From Halomonas meridiana (GTDB lineage: Bacteria; Pseudomonadota; Gammaproteobacteria; Pseudomonadales; Halomonadaceae), in NCBI RefSeq assembly GCF_009846525.1, contig NZ_CP024621.1, positions 1,488,001-1,552,000 on the forward strand: 64,000 bases of DNA, written 5' to 3'. The notes under the pieces were generated by a model. The model made no database searches. It was not told the DNA's origin and was given only the letters and a program-made list of their open reading frames with translations. Both the position numbers and the translations under genes were made by a program. Positions within the stretch are counted from its first letter, which is position 1. Each line of letters begins with the position of its first letter. This document shows positions 29,117 to 37,425 of the stretch, piece after piece.

Positions 29117-30228
29117 TGCGCGACCAGCCCGGCAACCTTCCCCTCGACCATTGGCCAAGCCACGGTGGCCAGGCCGCCGCGCTGCTGCAGCGCTTTGGCC
29201 TGCCTGCCGACCACCCGCTGGAAGATATCAGCGCCAACCTGAACCCGCTGGGCCCGCCCGACTGGGTAACCGGCTACCTGGCCCAACGCCTGGCTGGGCT
29301 GGGCCGCTACCCCGAACCGGACTACCGCGCCGCCAGACAGGCGATTGCCGAACACGCAGGCGTGGAGCCGGGGCAGGTACTGCTCACCAATGGTGGCGCG
29401 GAAGCCATCTTTCTGGCGGCGGCGCACCACGCTGGCCAGCAGGCGCTGATCGTCACCCCCACCTTTGGCGAGTACTCCCGGGCCTGCAACGCCCACGGTG
29501 TGCGCATCAGCGAGCTTGGCCTGTTGCCGGGCACCTTCGACCCGCCCGCGGCCGCGTTGCTGCAGGCGGCGGCCAGCGCTGATGTTGTGTTCATCTGTCG
29601 CCCCAACAACCCCACCGGCACGCTGCTGCCCGTGGCGCTTATCGAGGCGCTGCTGGGCACCTTGAAACCGGAGGCCTCGCTGGTGGTGGATGAAGCCTTC
29701 ATCGACCTGGCATTGAAGGCTACACCGCTGACCCCGCTGCTCCAACGCTACCCGGCGTTGATCCTGCTGCGCTCCATGACCAAATTCTTTACCCTGCCGG
29801 GCCTGCGGCTGGGCTACGTGCTGGCCGATGAGGGGCGTATCGCTCAGCTTCAGGCGCAGCAACCGCCCTGGAGCGTCAATCATCTGGCTGCCGAACTGGT
29901 ACCGCCGCTGCTGGCGGATGAGGACTTTGCCCGGCGTACCCACCAGTGGTTGGCCCGTGAGCAGCCGCGCATGGGCGCTGCCCTGGCCGCGCTGGGGCTG
30001 GAGGTGGTGCCTAGCCACAGCTGCTTTCATCTGGTGCGGCCTGGGGCCGCCCAGCGGCAGCGGGGCATTTCCAGTATCGTGCTGCTTGAACGCCTGCTTC
30101 ACCAAGGTATGCTGGCGCGACATACCCATGGTTTTGCTGGCCTGAAGGGTGGTTGGCTAAGGCTGGCACTGCGCGATGGTGTGACCAATGATCGGTTGTC
30201 AAAGGTGCTGAATGATTGTCTTTGTTAG
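29116..30228 (+). CDS. cobD: Threonine-phosphate decarboxylase (PLP-dependent)
   Basis: This enzyme makes (R)-1-aminopropan-2-ol O-2-phosphate from L-threonine phosphate for CbiB. It is a class I/II aminotransferase fold of about 370 residues: LEDISANLNPLGPPDWV at the N-terminus, LTNGGAEAIFLAA, CRPNNPTGTLLP, and the PLP lysine in RSMTKFFTLPGLRLGY. The start is the ATG at 29116 that overlaps the cbiB TGA; an earlier ATG at 29029 lies inside cbiB. It is called CobC in the Pseudomonas naming. Confidence 0.94.
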   Translation: MRDQPGNLPLDHWPSHGGQAAALLQRFGLPADHPLEDISANLNPLGPPDWVTGYLAQRLAGLGRYPEPDYRAARQAIAEHAGVEPGQVLLTNGGAEAIFLAAAHHAGQQALIVTPTFGEYSRACNAHGVRISELGLLPGTFDPPAAALLQAAASADVVFICRPNNPTGTLLPVALIEALLGTLKPEASLVVDEAFIDLALKATPLTPLLQRYPALILLRSMTKFFTLPGLRLGYVLADEGRIAQLQAQQPPWSVNHLAAELVPPLLADEDFARRTHQWLAREQPRMGAALAALGLEVVPSHSCFHLVRPGAAQRQRGISSIVLLERLLHQGMLARHTHGFAGLKGGWLRLALRDGVTNDRLSKVLNDCLC

Positions 30229-30760
30229 TGGAGGGGCTCGGTCGGGCAAGAGCCTGGTGGCGGAGCAGTGTGTTCAGCAGTACGCCGATGGCAAGACGTG
30301 TTACTACGTGGCTACCGCCGACATCTACGATAGCGAAATGGCCGAACGGGTAGGCCATCATCAGGCCCGCCGCGCCAACCACTGGGTCACCCTGGAAGCC
30401 CCGCTCAACATCGAACAGGCCGTGGCCCAGGTGCCCAACGGCCATGCCGCCCTGTTGGACTGCCTGACCCTCTGGGCCAGCCAGGTGATGTTCAATACTC
30501 AGGAGGACGCCGCGCCGGTCAGTGAAACGGAAGCCTTTGCGCTGTTGGTGCGTGCGCTTCACGATGCCCGCCGCCGGGGGGTGACGCTGGTGGTGGTCTC
30601 CAACGATCTCAACGAAGCGCCCTTGCCTGCCTCGGCAGAGGTGTGGCGCTACGTGGAATTCCTGCAAGGGTTGCACCGCTGGCTGGCGGCCCAGGCCGAC
30701 CGGGTGGTGGAGGTAGTGGCCGGGCAGTCCATCGAATGGAAGGCGGCTGGCGCACCATGA
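30212..30760 (+). CDS. cobU: Adenosylcobinamide kinase / adenosylcobinamide-phosphate guanylyltransferase
   Basis: CobU (CobP) phosphorylates adenosylcobinamide and then guanylylates it. The P-loop is FVSGGARSGKS, the guanylylated-His region is ERVGHHQARR, and ALLDCLTLWAS supplies the usual Asp. The length of 182 is standard. It overlaps cobD by 17 bp and cobS by 4 bp. A second, degenerate relative is encoded at 32075. Confidence 0.96.
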   Translation: MIVFVSGGARSGKSLVAEQCVQQYADGKTCYYVATADIYDSEMAERVGHHQARRANHWVTLEAPLNIEQAVAQVPNGHAALLDCLTLWASQVMFNTQEDAAPVSETEAFALLVRALHDARRRGVTLVVVSNDLNEAPLPASAEVWRYVEFLQGLHRWLAAQADRVVEVVAGQSIEWKAAGAP

Positions 30761-31533
30761 AAAATGCCCTGTACGGCATGCTGCTGGCGCTGCAGTTTCT
30801 GACGCGCCTGCCGATCCCCCTTGCCTGCCCCTGGACACCGGCCACCCGGCGCTGGGCCATTCGCGCTTACCCGCTGGTGGGCCTGATGGTGGGAGCGCTG
30901 CTGGCCTGTGTCGCCCTGCTGTTGGGCCAGTGGCAAACCCCATCGCCCATTACGGCGCTGGTACTGCTTAGCCTGTGGGTGGCCATTTCCGGTGGCCTGC
31001 ACCTGGATGGCGTGATGGACCTGGCCGATGCGTTGGGCAGCAACCAGCCCGTGGCCCGCCGATGGGAAATCATGAAAGACCCGCAAATCGGCAGCTTCGG
31101 TATGCTGGCGCTGCTGTTTTTGCTGGCCTGGAAGGGCGTGCTGCTCTGGGCGCTGCTGCAGTATCACGCGCCGCTGTGGTGGCTCGCGGTAGTACCCGCA
31201 CTGGGGCGCTGGGCGGGCGTGGCGCTGCTCGTGCTGACCCCATGCGCCCACTCGCGCGGCCTGGCTTGGAGCTGGCAGCTGTCGTTGGGACGCCGCGATG
31301 TAGGCGTGGCGCTCCTGCCGCTGATCCCGCTCGCCATGCTCTGGCCGTTAGCCGCGCTGTGGCTGGCAGCGCTGGCATGTTGGGTAGCGCTGGTACGCAG
31401 AGCACTGCTGCGCTCGTTTAACGGCATCAACGGCGATATGGTCGGCGCCACCATCGAAGGAGGAGAGCTTTGGCTACTGATCTTAATGTGGAGCTGGTGG
31501 CAGTTCGTCACGGTATCACCGCCTGGAATCTAG
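30757..31533 (+). CDS. cobS: Adenosylcobinamide-GDP ribazoletransferase (cobalamin synthase)
   Basis: This membrane enzyme joins adenosylcobinamide-GDP with alpha-ribazole(-phosphate). The ATG at 30757 overlaps the cobU stop and starts MKNALYGMLLALQFLTRLP, the typical CobS N-terminus; the frame is open upstream but inside cobU. The metal-binding motif GGLHLDGVMDLADALGS is present, and multiple membrane helices fill the 258 residues. It overlaps the cobC start by 64 bp. Confidence 0.95.
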   Translation: MKNALYGMLLALQFLTRLPIPLACPWTPATRRWAIRAYPLVGLMVGALLACVALLLGQWQTPSPITALVLLSLWVAISGGLHLDGVMDLADALGSNQPVARRWEIMKDPQIGSFGMLALLFLLAWKGVLLWALLQYHAPLWWLAVVPALGRWAGVALLVLTPCAHSRGLAWSWQLSLGRRDVGVALLPLIPLAMLWPLAALWLAALACWVALVRRALLRSFNGINGDMVGATIEGGELWLLILMWSWWQFVTVSPPGI

Positions 31534-32123
31534 AGCGCCGTTACCAAGGCCAGCGGGATATTCCGCTGCTGTTTCCTGAGGCGGAGGAGGGGCTGTTAGC
31601 GTTGCGCGCGGCCCTGGCCGATGAGCGTTTCGACGCCATTTACGCCAGCGACCTAGGTCGCTGCCAAGAAACCCTGGCCTGGTCCCAGGCGGCCAAGCCG
31701 GGGGGTCCCGTCTACGCCGAACCGCGCTTACGGGAACTCGATTTTGGCGAGTACGAAGGCAAGGTTTACGATGAATTAAAAGAACTGCCGCACTATCGCG
31801 CCTGGATCGATAGCGCCGGAGAGCTACAAATTCCCGGTGGCGAATCCTCTGGCCAACTGCGCGAACGGCTGGATGCCTGGCTCGACGATGTTGCGGAACA
31901 TACTCGGCAACACGGCTATCGAAAAGTGTTGGTAGTGACCCACGGCGGCGTGATTCGTGAATTGCGCCGCCGTTTCGAAACCCTCGATTTTTGGCAGGGA
32001 ATCGTGCATCAAGCCCAGGGACGGCGCTGGCAGCTCGCGTATCAAGCAGGTGAGGACGGAAAAGGAGAATGGCAATGCAACTGTTCATTGGCGGTGCCAG
32101 CGCAGGTAAGCGCGACGCAGTAA
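31470..32123 (+). CDS. cobC: Alpha-ribazole phosphatase (histidine phosphatase superfamily)
   Basis: CobC removes phosphate from alpha-ribazole phosphate or adenosylcobalamin phosphate. It has the phosphohistidine motif VAVRHGITAWNLERRYQGQRD, RLRELDFGEYEGK, and the second catalytic His in VVTHGGVIREL. The probable start is TTG at 31470, directly behind AGGAGGAGAG. No ATG is available before the RHG motif. Base composition drops relative to the preceding genes from about this gene on. Confidence 0.92.
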   Translation: MATDLNVELVAVRHGITAWNLERRYQGQRDIPLLFPEAEEGLLALRAALADERFDAIYASDLGRCQETLAWSQAAKPGGPVYAEPRLRELDFGEYEGKVYDELKELPHYRAWIDSAGELQIPGGESSGQLRERLDAWLDDVAEHTRQHGYRKVLVVTHGGVIRELRRRFETLDFWQGIVHQAQGRRWQLAYQAGEDGKGEWQCNCSLAVPAQVSATQ

Positions 32124-32518
32124 AACAACGCTTTCCCGGCGCGATGTGGTGGCGTCTAGCCCCTGGCCAGCGTCTTCACGAGGTCTCTCAGGTCATGTTG
32201 CCCAACACGCCACTGGTGTTACATGGCTTATTTGAATGGCTGACCGCGGTGCTGGACTCCGACATCAGCAGCGACGAGTGGCGCGCCCAGTGGCGGGAAG
32301 ATTTACAGCGCCTCGAGCAAGCCGCCGCTGCAGAGAACGTCGCGCTGGTGATCATTGCCAATGAGTTGGGGCGTGGCCTCGTCCCAGTGGCCCGCCACCA
32401 GCGCCGCCTGCGGGATTTGAGCGGCTGGTTCACCCAGGACGCCGCCGCTCACGCCGAGCAGGTGTGGTACGTGCGCCACGGCTTGGTACAAGCGCTGAAA
32501 GGCGCATCAGCAAATTGA
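32075..32518 (+). CDS. Short CobU/CobP-like protein with degenerate motifs
   Basis: This 147-residue product resembles the CobU kinase/guanylyltransferase N-terminal P-loop (MQLFIGGASAGKRD, instead of GGxRSGKS) and retains a mid-protein IIANELGRGLVP matching the CobU VSNEVG-type block and a C-terminal HGLVQALKG. The His-containing guanylylation motif is missing, and the LDCLTLW block is replaced by LHGLFEWL. GGAG lies 7 nt before the ATG at 32075. It overlaps cobC by 49 bp and ends the operon 35 bp before the riboswitch. It could be a specialised or inactive paralogue; a full CobU is encoded at 30212. Confidence 0.7.
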   Translation: MQLFIGGASAGKRDAVKQRFPGAMWWRLAPGQRLHEVSQVMLPNTPLVLHGLFEWLTAVLDSDISSDEWRAQWREDLQRLEQAAAAENVALVIIANELGRGLVPVARHQRRLRDLSGWFTQDAAAHAEQVWYVRHGLVQALKGASAN

Positions 32519-32552
32519 CCACCCCCTAACAAGTTGCTAGTTTACGCACACT

Positions 32553-32775
32553 CTCAGGTGCTGGTGGCGTAACCGCCATTAGTTAAACGGGAAGTTGGTG
32601 AACATGGTCATGTCATGGCTGTGTCAATCCAACGCTGCCCCCGCAACGGTGATCGAGACAAGAACGGCTAGAGACGCCACTGTGCCTTGGCATGGGAAGG
32701 TGGTCGTTCGGAAAAGGGTCGGCGCTTAGGTAAAGCGCCCCTCTTTCGCTCGTCAGCCCGGAGACCGGCCTAAGA
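32553..32775 (+). promoter_or_regulatory. Cobalamin riboswitch controlling btuB and the downstream operon
   Basis: The conserved elements occur in order: AGGTGCTGG at 32556, TTAAACGGGAAG at 32583, CCAACGCTGCCCCCGCAACGG around 32630-32649, GGGAAGG at 32694, and the B12 box AGCCCGGAGACCGGCC at 32755-32770. It lies 155 bp before the btuB ATG. A 7-bp hairpin (GCTGTGC/GCACAGC, about 32894-32914) just upstream of the ribosome site AAGGGA may be part of the expression platform, implying control at translation. With adenosylcobalamin bound, btuB expression should fall. Confidence 0.95.
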
Positions 32776-32930
32776 GTGATGGCTTGAAGAAAGCCACGGA
32801 TTACCGGCATGCGGAGGGCATGTACAGGGTGACGTTACGTGGCGCTCTGCCACGGATTTCCCTTGTGTGCCCCTGCTCGGTCACTAAAAAATACGCTGTG
32901 CGGGTGAGCACAGCGAGCAAGGGACCCACC

Positions 32931-34739
32931 ATGTTCAATCGTTTTCATACCCCCGCAACGCTTGCGGCGTTTACCATGGCCGCGCTACCGCTGGCCGTTC
33001 AGGCGCAAAGCGCATCGGCCACCGCGACGGCCTCCAACACGCTGAATCCCGTCGTGGTCACGGCCGCACTCGCTCCGCGCACCGCTAATGAAAGCCTCTC
33101 TTCGGTCACGGTAATCGACGAGGCCGCGCTGCGCCGCCAAGACCCCGTCAGTATTACCGACCTGCTGCGTGGCCAGCCGGGCGTGGACGTTTCCAGTAAC
33201 GGTAGCTTTGGCAAGAATAGCAGCGTCTTCATTCGCGGCACGGGCAGCGCTCAGAACGTATTGCTGATCGACGGCATTCGCCTGAATTCAGCCACCAGCG
33301 GCGGTGCCGCTTGGCAATCCCTCGAACCGCGCATGTTTGAACGCGCGGAAATCGTGCGTGGCCCTCGGGGCAGCCTGTACGGGGCCGATGCCATAGGCGG
33401 CGTGATTCAGTTGTTCACCCCGCAGGGCGAAGAGGAAGGCCCGCAGCCGAGCATCTCGGCGGGGGGCGGCTCGTTCAATACCCAGCGGCTGAGTGCCGGC
33501 ATCAGTGGGAAAGAGGGCGGCACCCGCTATAGTTTTTCTGGCAGCCATTTCAATACTGACGGTCAGCCAGTGCGCCGTGATGGCGACGACAAAGGCTACG
33601 ACAACACCTCCGCGCTGGCGCGCGTGTCGCACACGTTCGATAACGGTGCCGAAGCAGGCGTGTTGGCGCTGCGTGCCCGTGGGCATAACGAGTACGACGG
33701 TGGCGAAAACGATTTTGTCCAGCAGGTCGCAGGCGTGTACGGCGAGCTGCCGCTGGCCGACAACTGGCGCAGTCGGTTAACGCTCAGCGAAGCTCGGGAT
33801 GAAAGCGATAATTTCGCAGATTACGGCGATTCCGTGTTCAATACCAAGATACGCACGGCGCGTTGGGAAAATACCGTGACCGTGGGTGCCCACGAAGTCG
33901 TCGCCGGGGCCGAGTACAGTGAAGACCGCGTAGATAGCACCACCGCCTACGATGAAACCAGCCGCAGCAACGCTGCCGTTTTCACTCAAGCCCTGTTGGA
34001 CTTCTCTCCCTTCACACTACAAGGCAGCCTTCGCTTTGACGACAACGAGTCCTACGGCGAAGAAGTGACGGGCAGCGTTGGCGTAGGCTACGACGTGGAT
34101 GGCCACCATACCCTGCGCGCTAACTATGGCACTGCGTTCAACGCGCCGACTTACAACCAGCTTTACTACCCAGGCTTTGGTAACCCGGACTTGGCGTCTG
34201 AAACCTCCGAGTCGATCGAAGTCGGTGTGCGCGGCCAGTATGCCCGCTGGTTCTGGGATGCGGCGCTTTACCAAACCGATATCGACAACCTGATTGCAGG
34301 CCAAGGTCTGCAGTTCAACGTGCCGGAAACCCGCATTCGCGGTGCGGAGCTGAGTACCGGCGTCGAAGTGAATGAGTGGACGCTGGCCGCCGCGCTGACC
34401 TACACCGACCCTGAAAACCGCCTGACCGGCAAACGCCTGCAGAACCGCGCCTCGCAAAGCCTGCGCCTTGATGTAGACCGCGAGCTGGGGGAGTGGTCCG
34501 TGGGTGGCTCTTGGGTCGCGCAAAACCATCGGTATCGTGACGCGGCCAACGAAGATCGCCTGAGCGGGTATGGTTTGGTGAACCTGCGTGCAGGCTGGCA
34601 GTTTGCGCCGCTGTGGAGCGCTCGGGTAACGTTAGAGAACGTGCTAGACCAAGACTACGTCACCACGCGCTCGTTTGACGGCGCTGACTACATCAACGCA
34701 GGCCGGGCAGGATTCTTGAGTGTTCACTTTGGCCAATAA
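32931..34739 (+). CDS. btuB: TonB-dependent vitamin B12 outer-membrane receptor
   Basis: This receptor for corrinoids has 602 residues. A signal peptide (MFNRFHTPATLAAFTMAALP, cleavage after VQA) is followed by a plug domain (SVTVIDEAALRRQDPVSITD, LLRGQPGVDV, GADAIGGVIQLFTP). A 22-strand type barrel ends in the aromatic AGRAGFLSVHFGQ. The ATG at 32931 with AAGGGA upstream is chosen; the open frame before it runs through the riboswitch. The riboswitch directly upstream confirms the B12 role. btuF begins inside its last codons. Confidence 0.95.
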   Translation: MFNRFHTPATLAAFTMAALPLAVQAQSASATATASNTLNPVVVTAALAPRTANESLSSVTVIDEAALRRQDPVSITDLLRGQPGVDVSSNGSFGKNSSVFIRGTGSAQNVLLIDGIRLNSATSGGAAWQSLEPRMFERAEIVRGPRGSLYGADAIGGVIQLFTPQGEEEGPQPSISAGGGSFNTQRLSAGISGKEGGTRYSFSGSHFNTDGQPVRRDGDDKGYDNTSALARVSHTFDNGAEAGVLALRARGHNEYDGGENDFVQQVAGVYGELPLADNWRSRLTLSEARDESDNFADYGDSVFNTKIRTARWENTVTVGAHEVVAGAEYSEDRVDSTTAYDETSRSNAAVFTQALLDFSPFTLQGSLRFDDNESYGEEVTGSVGVGYDVDGHHTLRANYGTAFNAPTYNQLYYPGFGNPDLASETSESIEVGVRGQYARWFWDAALYQTDIDNLIAGQGLQFNVPETRIRGAELSTGVEVNEWTLAAALTYTDPENRLTGKRLQNRASQSLRLDVDRELGEWSVGGSWVAQNHRYRDAANEDRLSGYGLVNLRAGWQFAPLWSARVTLENVLDQDYVTTRSFDGADYINAGRAGFLSVHFGQ

Positions 34740-35652
34740 ACAGCAGCAAATCGGCGGCGCCTTGGGCGCCGCTTTACTATGGCTAGGCAGCGGGATTGCC
34801 AACCCCTTTCATGCAGACAACCCCAGCCGCTGCGCGGTAGACGACCGTGGCCGGGAAGTGTGCCTGCACGCTTCGGCCAACCGCATTGCCACGCTTTCAC
34901 CCGGTGCGACGGAACTCACCTACGCTGCAGGCGCAGGAGATCAGGTGGTGGCCGTGGTGAGTTACAGCGACTACCCGCCGGAAGCCCAAGACGTGGCCTC
35001 GGTAGGCAGTCATACCCGAATCGATTTGGAAGCCCTGGTCGGGCTTGCCCCGGATTTAGTCATCGGCTGGGTCACCGGTAACCCCGCCGAGCAGATGGAA
35101 ACCCTCGAAGCGCTGGGCATGCCGGTGTTCTACATCGAGCCGCGCAGCGTGGAAGACGTCGCCCACACCATCGAACGCTTAGCTCGCTTGGCCGGTACCG
35201 AACCAGTCGGGCGGCAGGCGGCGAATGCTTTCAGGGAAGGCATGGCGGCACTCACCGCCCGCTATAGCGACCGCGACCCGGTACCTACGTTTTATCAGGT
35301 GTGGGACGAGCCGCTGATGGGCGTTAGTGATGAACACCTGATCGGCCAAGTGGTGCAGCTGTGCGGCGGCGAAAACGTGTTTGGCGATCAGCACCGTTTA
35401 GTACCGCGCTTGGATGATGAAGCCGTACTGGCGGCCAACCCCGAGGCCATCATTGCCGGTGGCATGGGGGAGGAGAACCGCGACTGGCTCACCCACTGGG
35501 AGCAGTACCCCAACCTTGCCGCTGTGGAAGCGGGTAACCTCTATTTCGTGCCGCCTTCTTTAATTCAGCGTCCCACGCCGCGCCTGTTGGAAGGCGCGCA
35601 GATTCTGTGTGAAAAGCTCGAACAAACCCGCCAAAAGCGCGGGGCCTCTTGA
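34720..35652 (+). CDS. btuF: Cobalamin-binding periplasmic protein of the BtuFCD importer
   Basis: This class III solute-binding protein has about 310 residues. A hydrophobic N-terminus (GGALGAALLWLGSG) acts as the export signal. It is followed by RIATLSPGATELTYAAGAGD, VSYSDYPPEA, ALVGLAPDLVIGWVTGNP and PNLAAVEAGNLYFVPPS, as in BtuF. The start is probably the GTG at 34720, overlapping btuB by 20 bp; a TTG at 34729 is an alternative. The gene sits between btuB and btuC with a 1-bp overlap to the latter. Confidence 0.92.
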   Translation: MFTLANKQQQIGGALGAALLWLGSGIANPFHADNPSRCAVDDRGREVCLHASANRIATLSPGATELTYAAGAGDQVVAVVSYSDYPPEAQDVASVGSHTRIDLEALVGLAPDLVIGWVTGNPAEQMETLEALGMPVFYIEPRSVEDVAHTIERLARLAGTEPVGRQAANAFREGMAALTARYSDRDPVPTFYQVWDEPLMGVSDEHLIGQVVQLCGGENVFGDQHRLVPRLDDEAVLAANPEAIIAGGMGEENRDWLTHWEQYPNLAAVEAGNLYFVPPSLIQRPTPRLLEGAQILCEKLEQTRQKRGAS

Positions 35653-36623
35653 TGGTGGCGCGCCTGTGGCAACCCCTAGGCCTGCTGGCGCTGATTGCCG
35701 TGGCCGCCATGCTGTTTTCTCTGGCGGTAGGTAGCGCGCAGCTCTCGGCAGCGCAGCTCTGGGCGGTGGTGCAGGGCCAGGGCGATGCGCTGGCGCGCAC
35801 CATGGTGATAGAGCTTCGCCTGCCACGGGCGCTTTCCGCCTTTGCGGTGGGCGGGCTGCTGGCGGTGGCCGGAGCTTTAATGCAGGTACTTCTGCGCAAC
35901 CCGCTGGCGGACCCCTACGTGCTGGGGCTTTCCGGCGGGGCATCCATCGGTGCGCTGGCGGCCATGCTGGCAGGCGTGGGCGGCGTGCTGATGTCCGGCT
36001 CGGCATTTTTAGGCGCGCTGCTTTCCACGTTTTTAGTCTTTGGCCTAGCCCACGGCAGCGGCGGTTGGACGCCTTCACGGCTGTTGCTGACTGGCGTGGT
36101 GGTAGCAGCGGGGTGGGGCGCGGTGATTACCCTTATGCTCGCGCTAAGCCCCGCTGAGCGGCTGCCGGGAATGCTCTATTGGCTGATGGGGGATTTATCC
36201 TACGCCCGCGCGCCATGGCCGCCTTTGCTGCTGTTGATGGCCACCTGCGTGCTGCTGATACCGCTGGGTCGCAGCCTGAACGTGTTGGCCCGTGGCCCGC
36301 AGCAAGCGGCTGCCCTCGGCGTAGATGTTCGCCCGCTGGAGTGGGGCATCTACATTGCCGCCAGCCTCTTAACCGCCGCCGCCGTGACCACCGCAGGCAG
36401 TATTGGGTTTGTGGGGCTGGTAGTGCCCCACATGCTGCGCCTGCTGTTAGGCAATGACCAGCGGCTGATTCTGCCTGCCTGCGCCCTGGCAGGCGGCACG
36501 CTGCTGGTACTGGCCGACACCCTAGCGCGAACGATGATGGCCCCTGAACAGCTCCCCGTGGGCGTGATTACCGCGCTGCTGGGCGTGCCCACCTTCCTCT
36601 TTTTGCTCTACCGGAGCCGCTGA
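35652..36623 (+). CDS. btuC: Cobalamin ABC transporter permease
   Basis: This FecCD/BtuC-type permease has 323 residues and about ten membrane helices. Family blocks are LRLPRALSAFAVGGLLAVAG, LRNPLADPYVLGLSGGASIG and GFVGLVVPHMLRLLLG (the ATPase-coupling region). ATG at 35652 overlaps the btuF TGA. It forms the channel of BtuCDF in the inner membrane. Confidence 0.94.
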   Translation: MVARLWQPLGLLALIAVAAMLFSLAVGSAQLSAAQLWAVVQGQGDALARTMVIELRLPRALSAFAVGGLLAVAGALMQVLLRNPLADPYVLGLSGGASIGALAAMLAGVGGVLMSGSAFLGALLSTFLVFGLAHGSGGWTPSRLLLTGVVVAAGWGAVITLMLALSPAERLPGMLYWLMGDLSYARAPWPPLLLLMATCVLLIPLGRSLNVLARGPQQAAALGVDVRPLEWGIYIAASLLTAAAVTTAGSIGFVGLVVPHMLRLLLGNDQRLILPACALAGGTLLVLADTLARTMMAPEQLPVGVITALLGVPTFLFLLYRSR

Positions 36624-37411
36624 TGACCCGCTTGGCGACTCAAGACCTGATCATCAACGTGCCGGGGTGCAGCGCAGGCACGGCGCTGAACCTCATCATC
36701 GAGCCAGGGCAGGTGTGGGGCGTGCTTGGCCCCAACGGGGCGGGCAAAACCACGCTGCTGCATACGCTGGCGGGGTTAAACGCCCCCCGTTCCGGGCAGG
36801 TGTTGATAGGCAACACGCTGCTTAGCCAACTGCGCAGGCGGCAAGTGGCGCAGCAGCTAGGGCTGGTGTTTCAAGAGCGCCTAGACGGCTTTCCCGCCAC
36901 GGTGCTAGAGACCGCGCTGATTGGCCGCCACCCGTACCTTTCCCTGTGGCAGATGGAAGGTGCCGACGACTACGCCCGCGCTGAAGCCGCCTTGGAAGCG
37001 CTGGATGTGGCGCATCTTCGCCACCGCTTGGTCAACACGCTTTCCGGCGGTGAACGCCAGCGGGTAGCCATGGCGACGGTGCTTACCCAAGCGCCCAACA
37101 TTTGGCTGGCGGACGAACCCACCAACCACCTGGATTTACACCACCAAAGCGCAGTAATGGCGCTAATGGCCGAGCAGGCCGCCCAGGGCAGCGCGGTGAT
37201 GATGTGCCTGCACGATTTAAATTTAGCCGCCCGCTGGTGCGACCACATTCTGTTGCTCTACCCCAGCGGCGAAGCCTGCTGGGGCCCACGGGACACCATG
37301 CTGGTGCCCAGCGCCCTAGAGCGGCTCTACCGCCAGCGGCTTGCCACGGTAGAAGTAGATGGCGCGCCGGTGTTTGTGCCCATCCAGGCGCCCCTTACCG
37401 ACCATGAGTGA
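36623..37411 (+). CDS. btuD: Cobalamin ABC transporter ATP-binding protein
   Basis: This ABC ATPase has 262 residues: Walker A GPNGAGKTTLL, Q-loop VFQERLDG, signature LSGGERQRVAMA, Walker B IWLADEPTNHLD, and switch His in CLHDLNLAA. It overlaps btuC by one base and completes the BtuBFCD uptake system under the riboswitch. Confidence 0.94.
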   Translation: MTRLATQDLIINVPGCSAGTALNLIIEPGQVWGVLGPNGAGKTTLLHTLAGLNAPRSGQVLIGNTLLSQLRRRQVAQQLGLVFQERLDGFPATVLETALIGRHPYLSLWQMEGADDYARAEAALEALDVAHLRHRLVNTLSGGERQRVAMATVLTQAPNIWLADEPTNHLDLHHQSAVMALMAEQAAQGSAVMMCLHDLNLAARWCDHILLLYPSGEACWGPRDTMLVPSALERLYRQRLATVEVDGAPVFVPIQAPLTDHE

Positions 37412-37425
37412 TTTAAGGAAGTAAC

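Noticed and set aside
28948..30129. A 393-codon minus-strand frame opposite cobD
   Set aside because: The plus strand has a textbook PLP decarboxylase in the same bases. The shadow is Gln/Arg/Gly-rich without domains.
30011..30943. A 310-codon minus-strand frame across cobD, cobU and cobS
   Set aside because: It covers three well-supported genes on the other strand and has no family signature. High GC makes long shadows common here.
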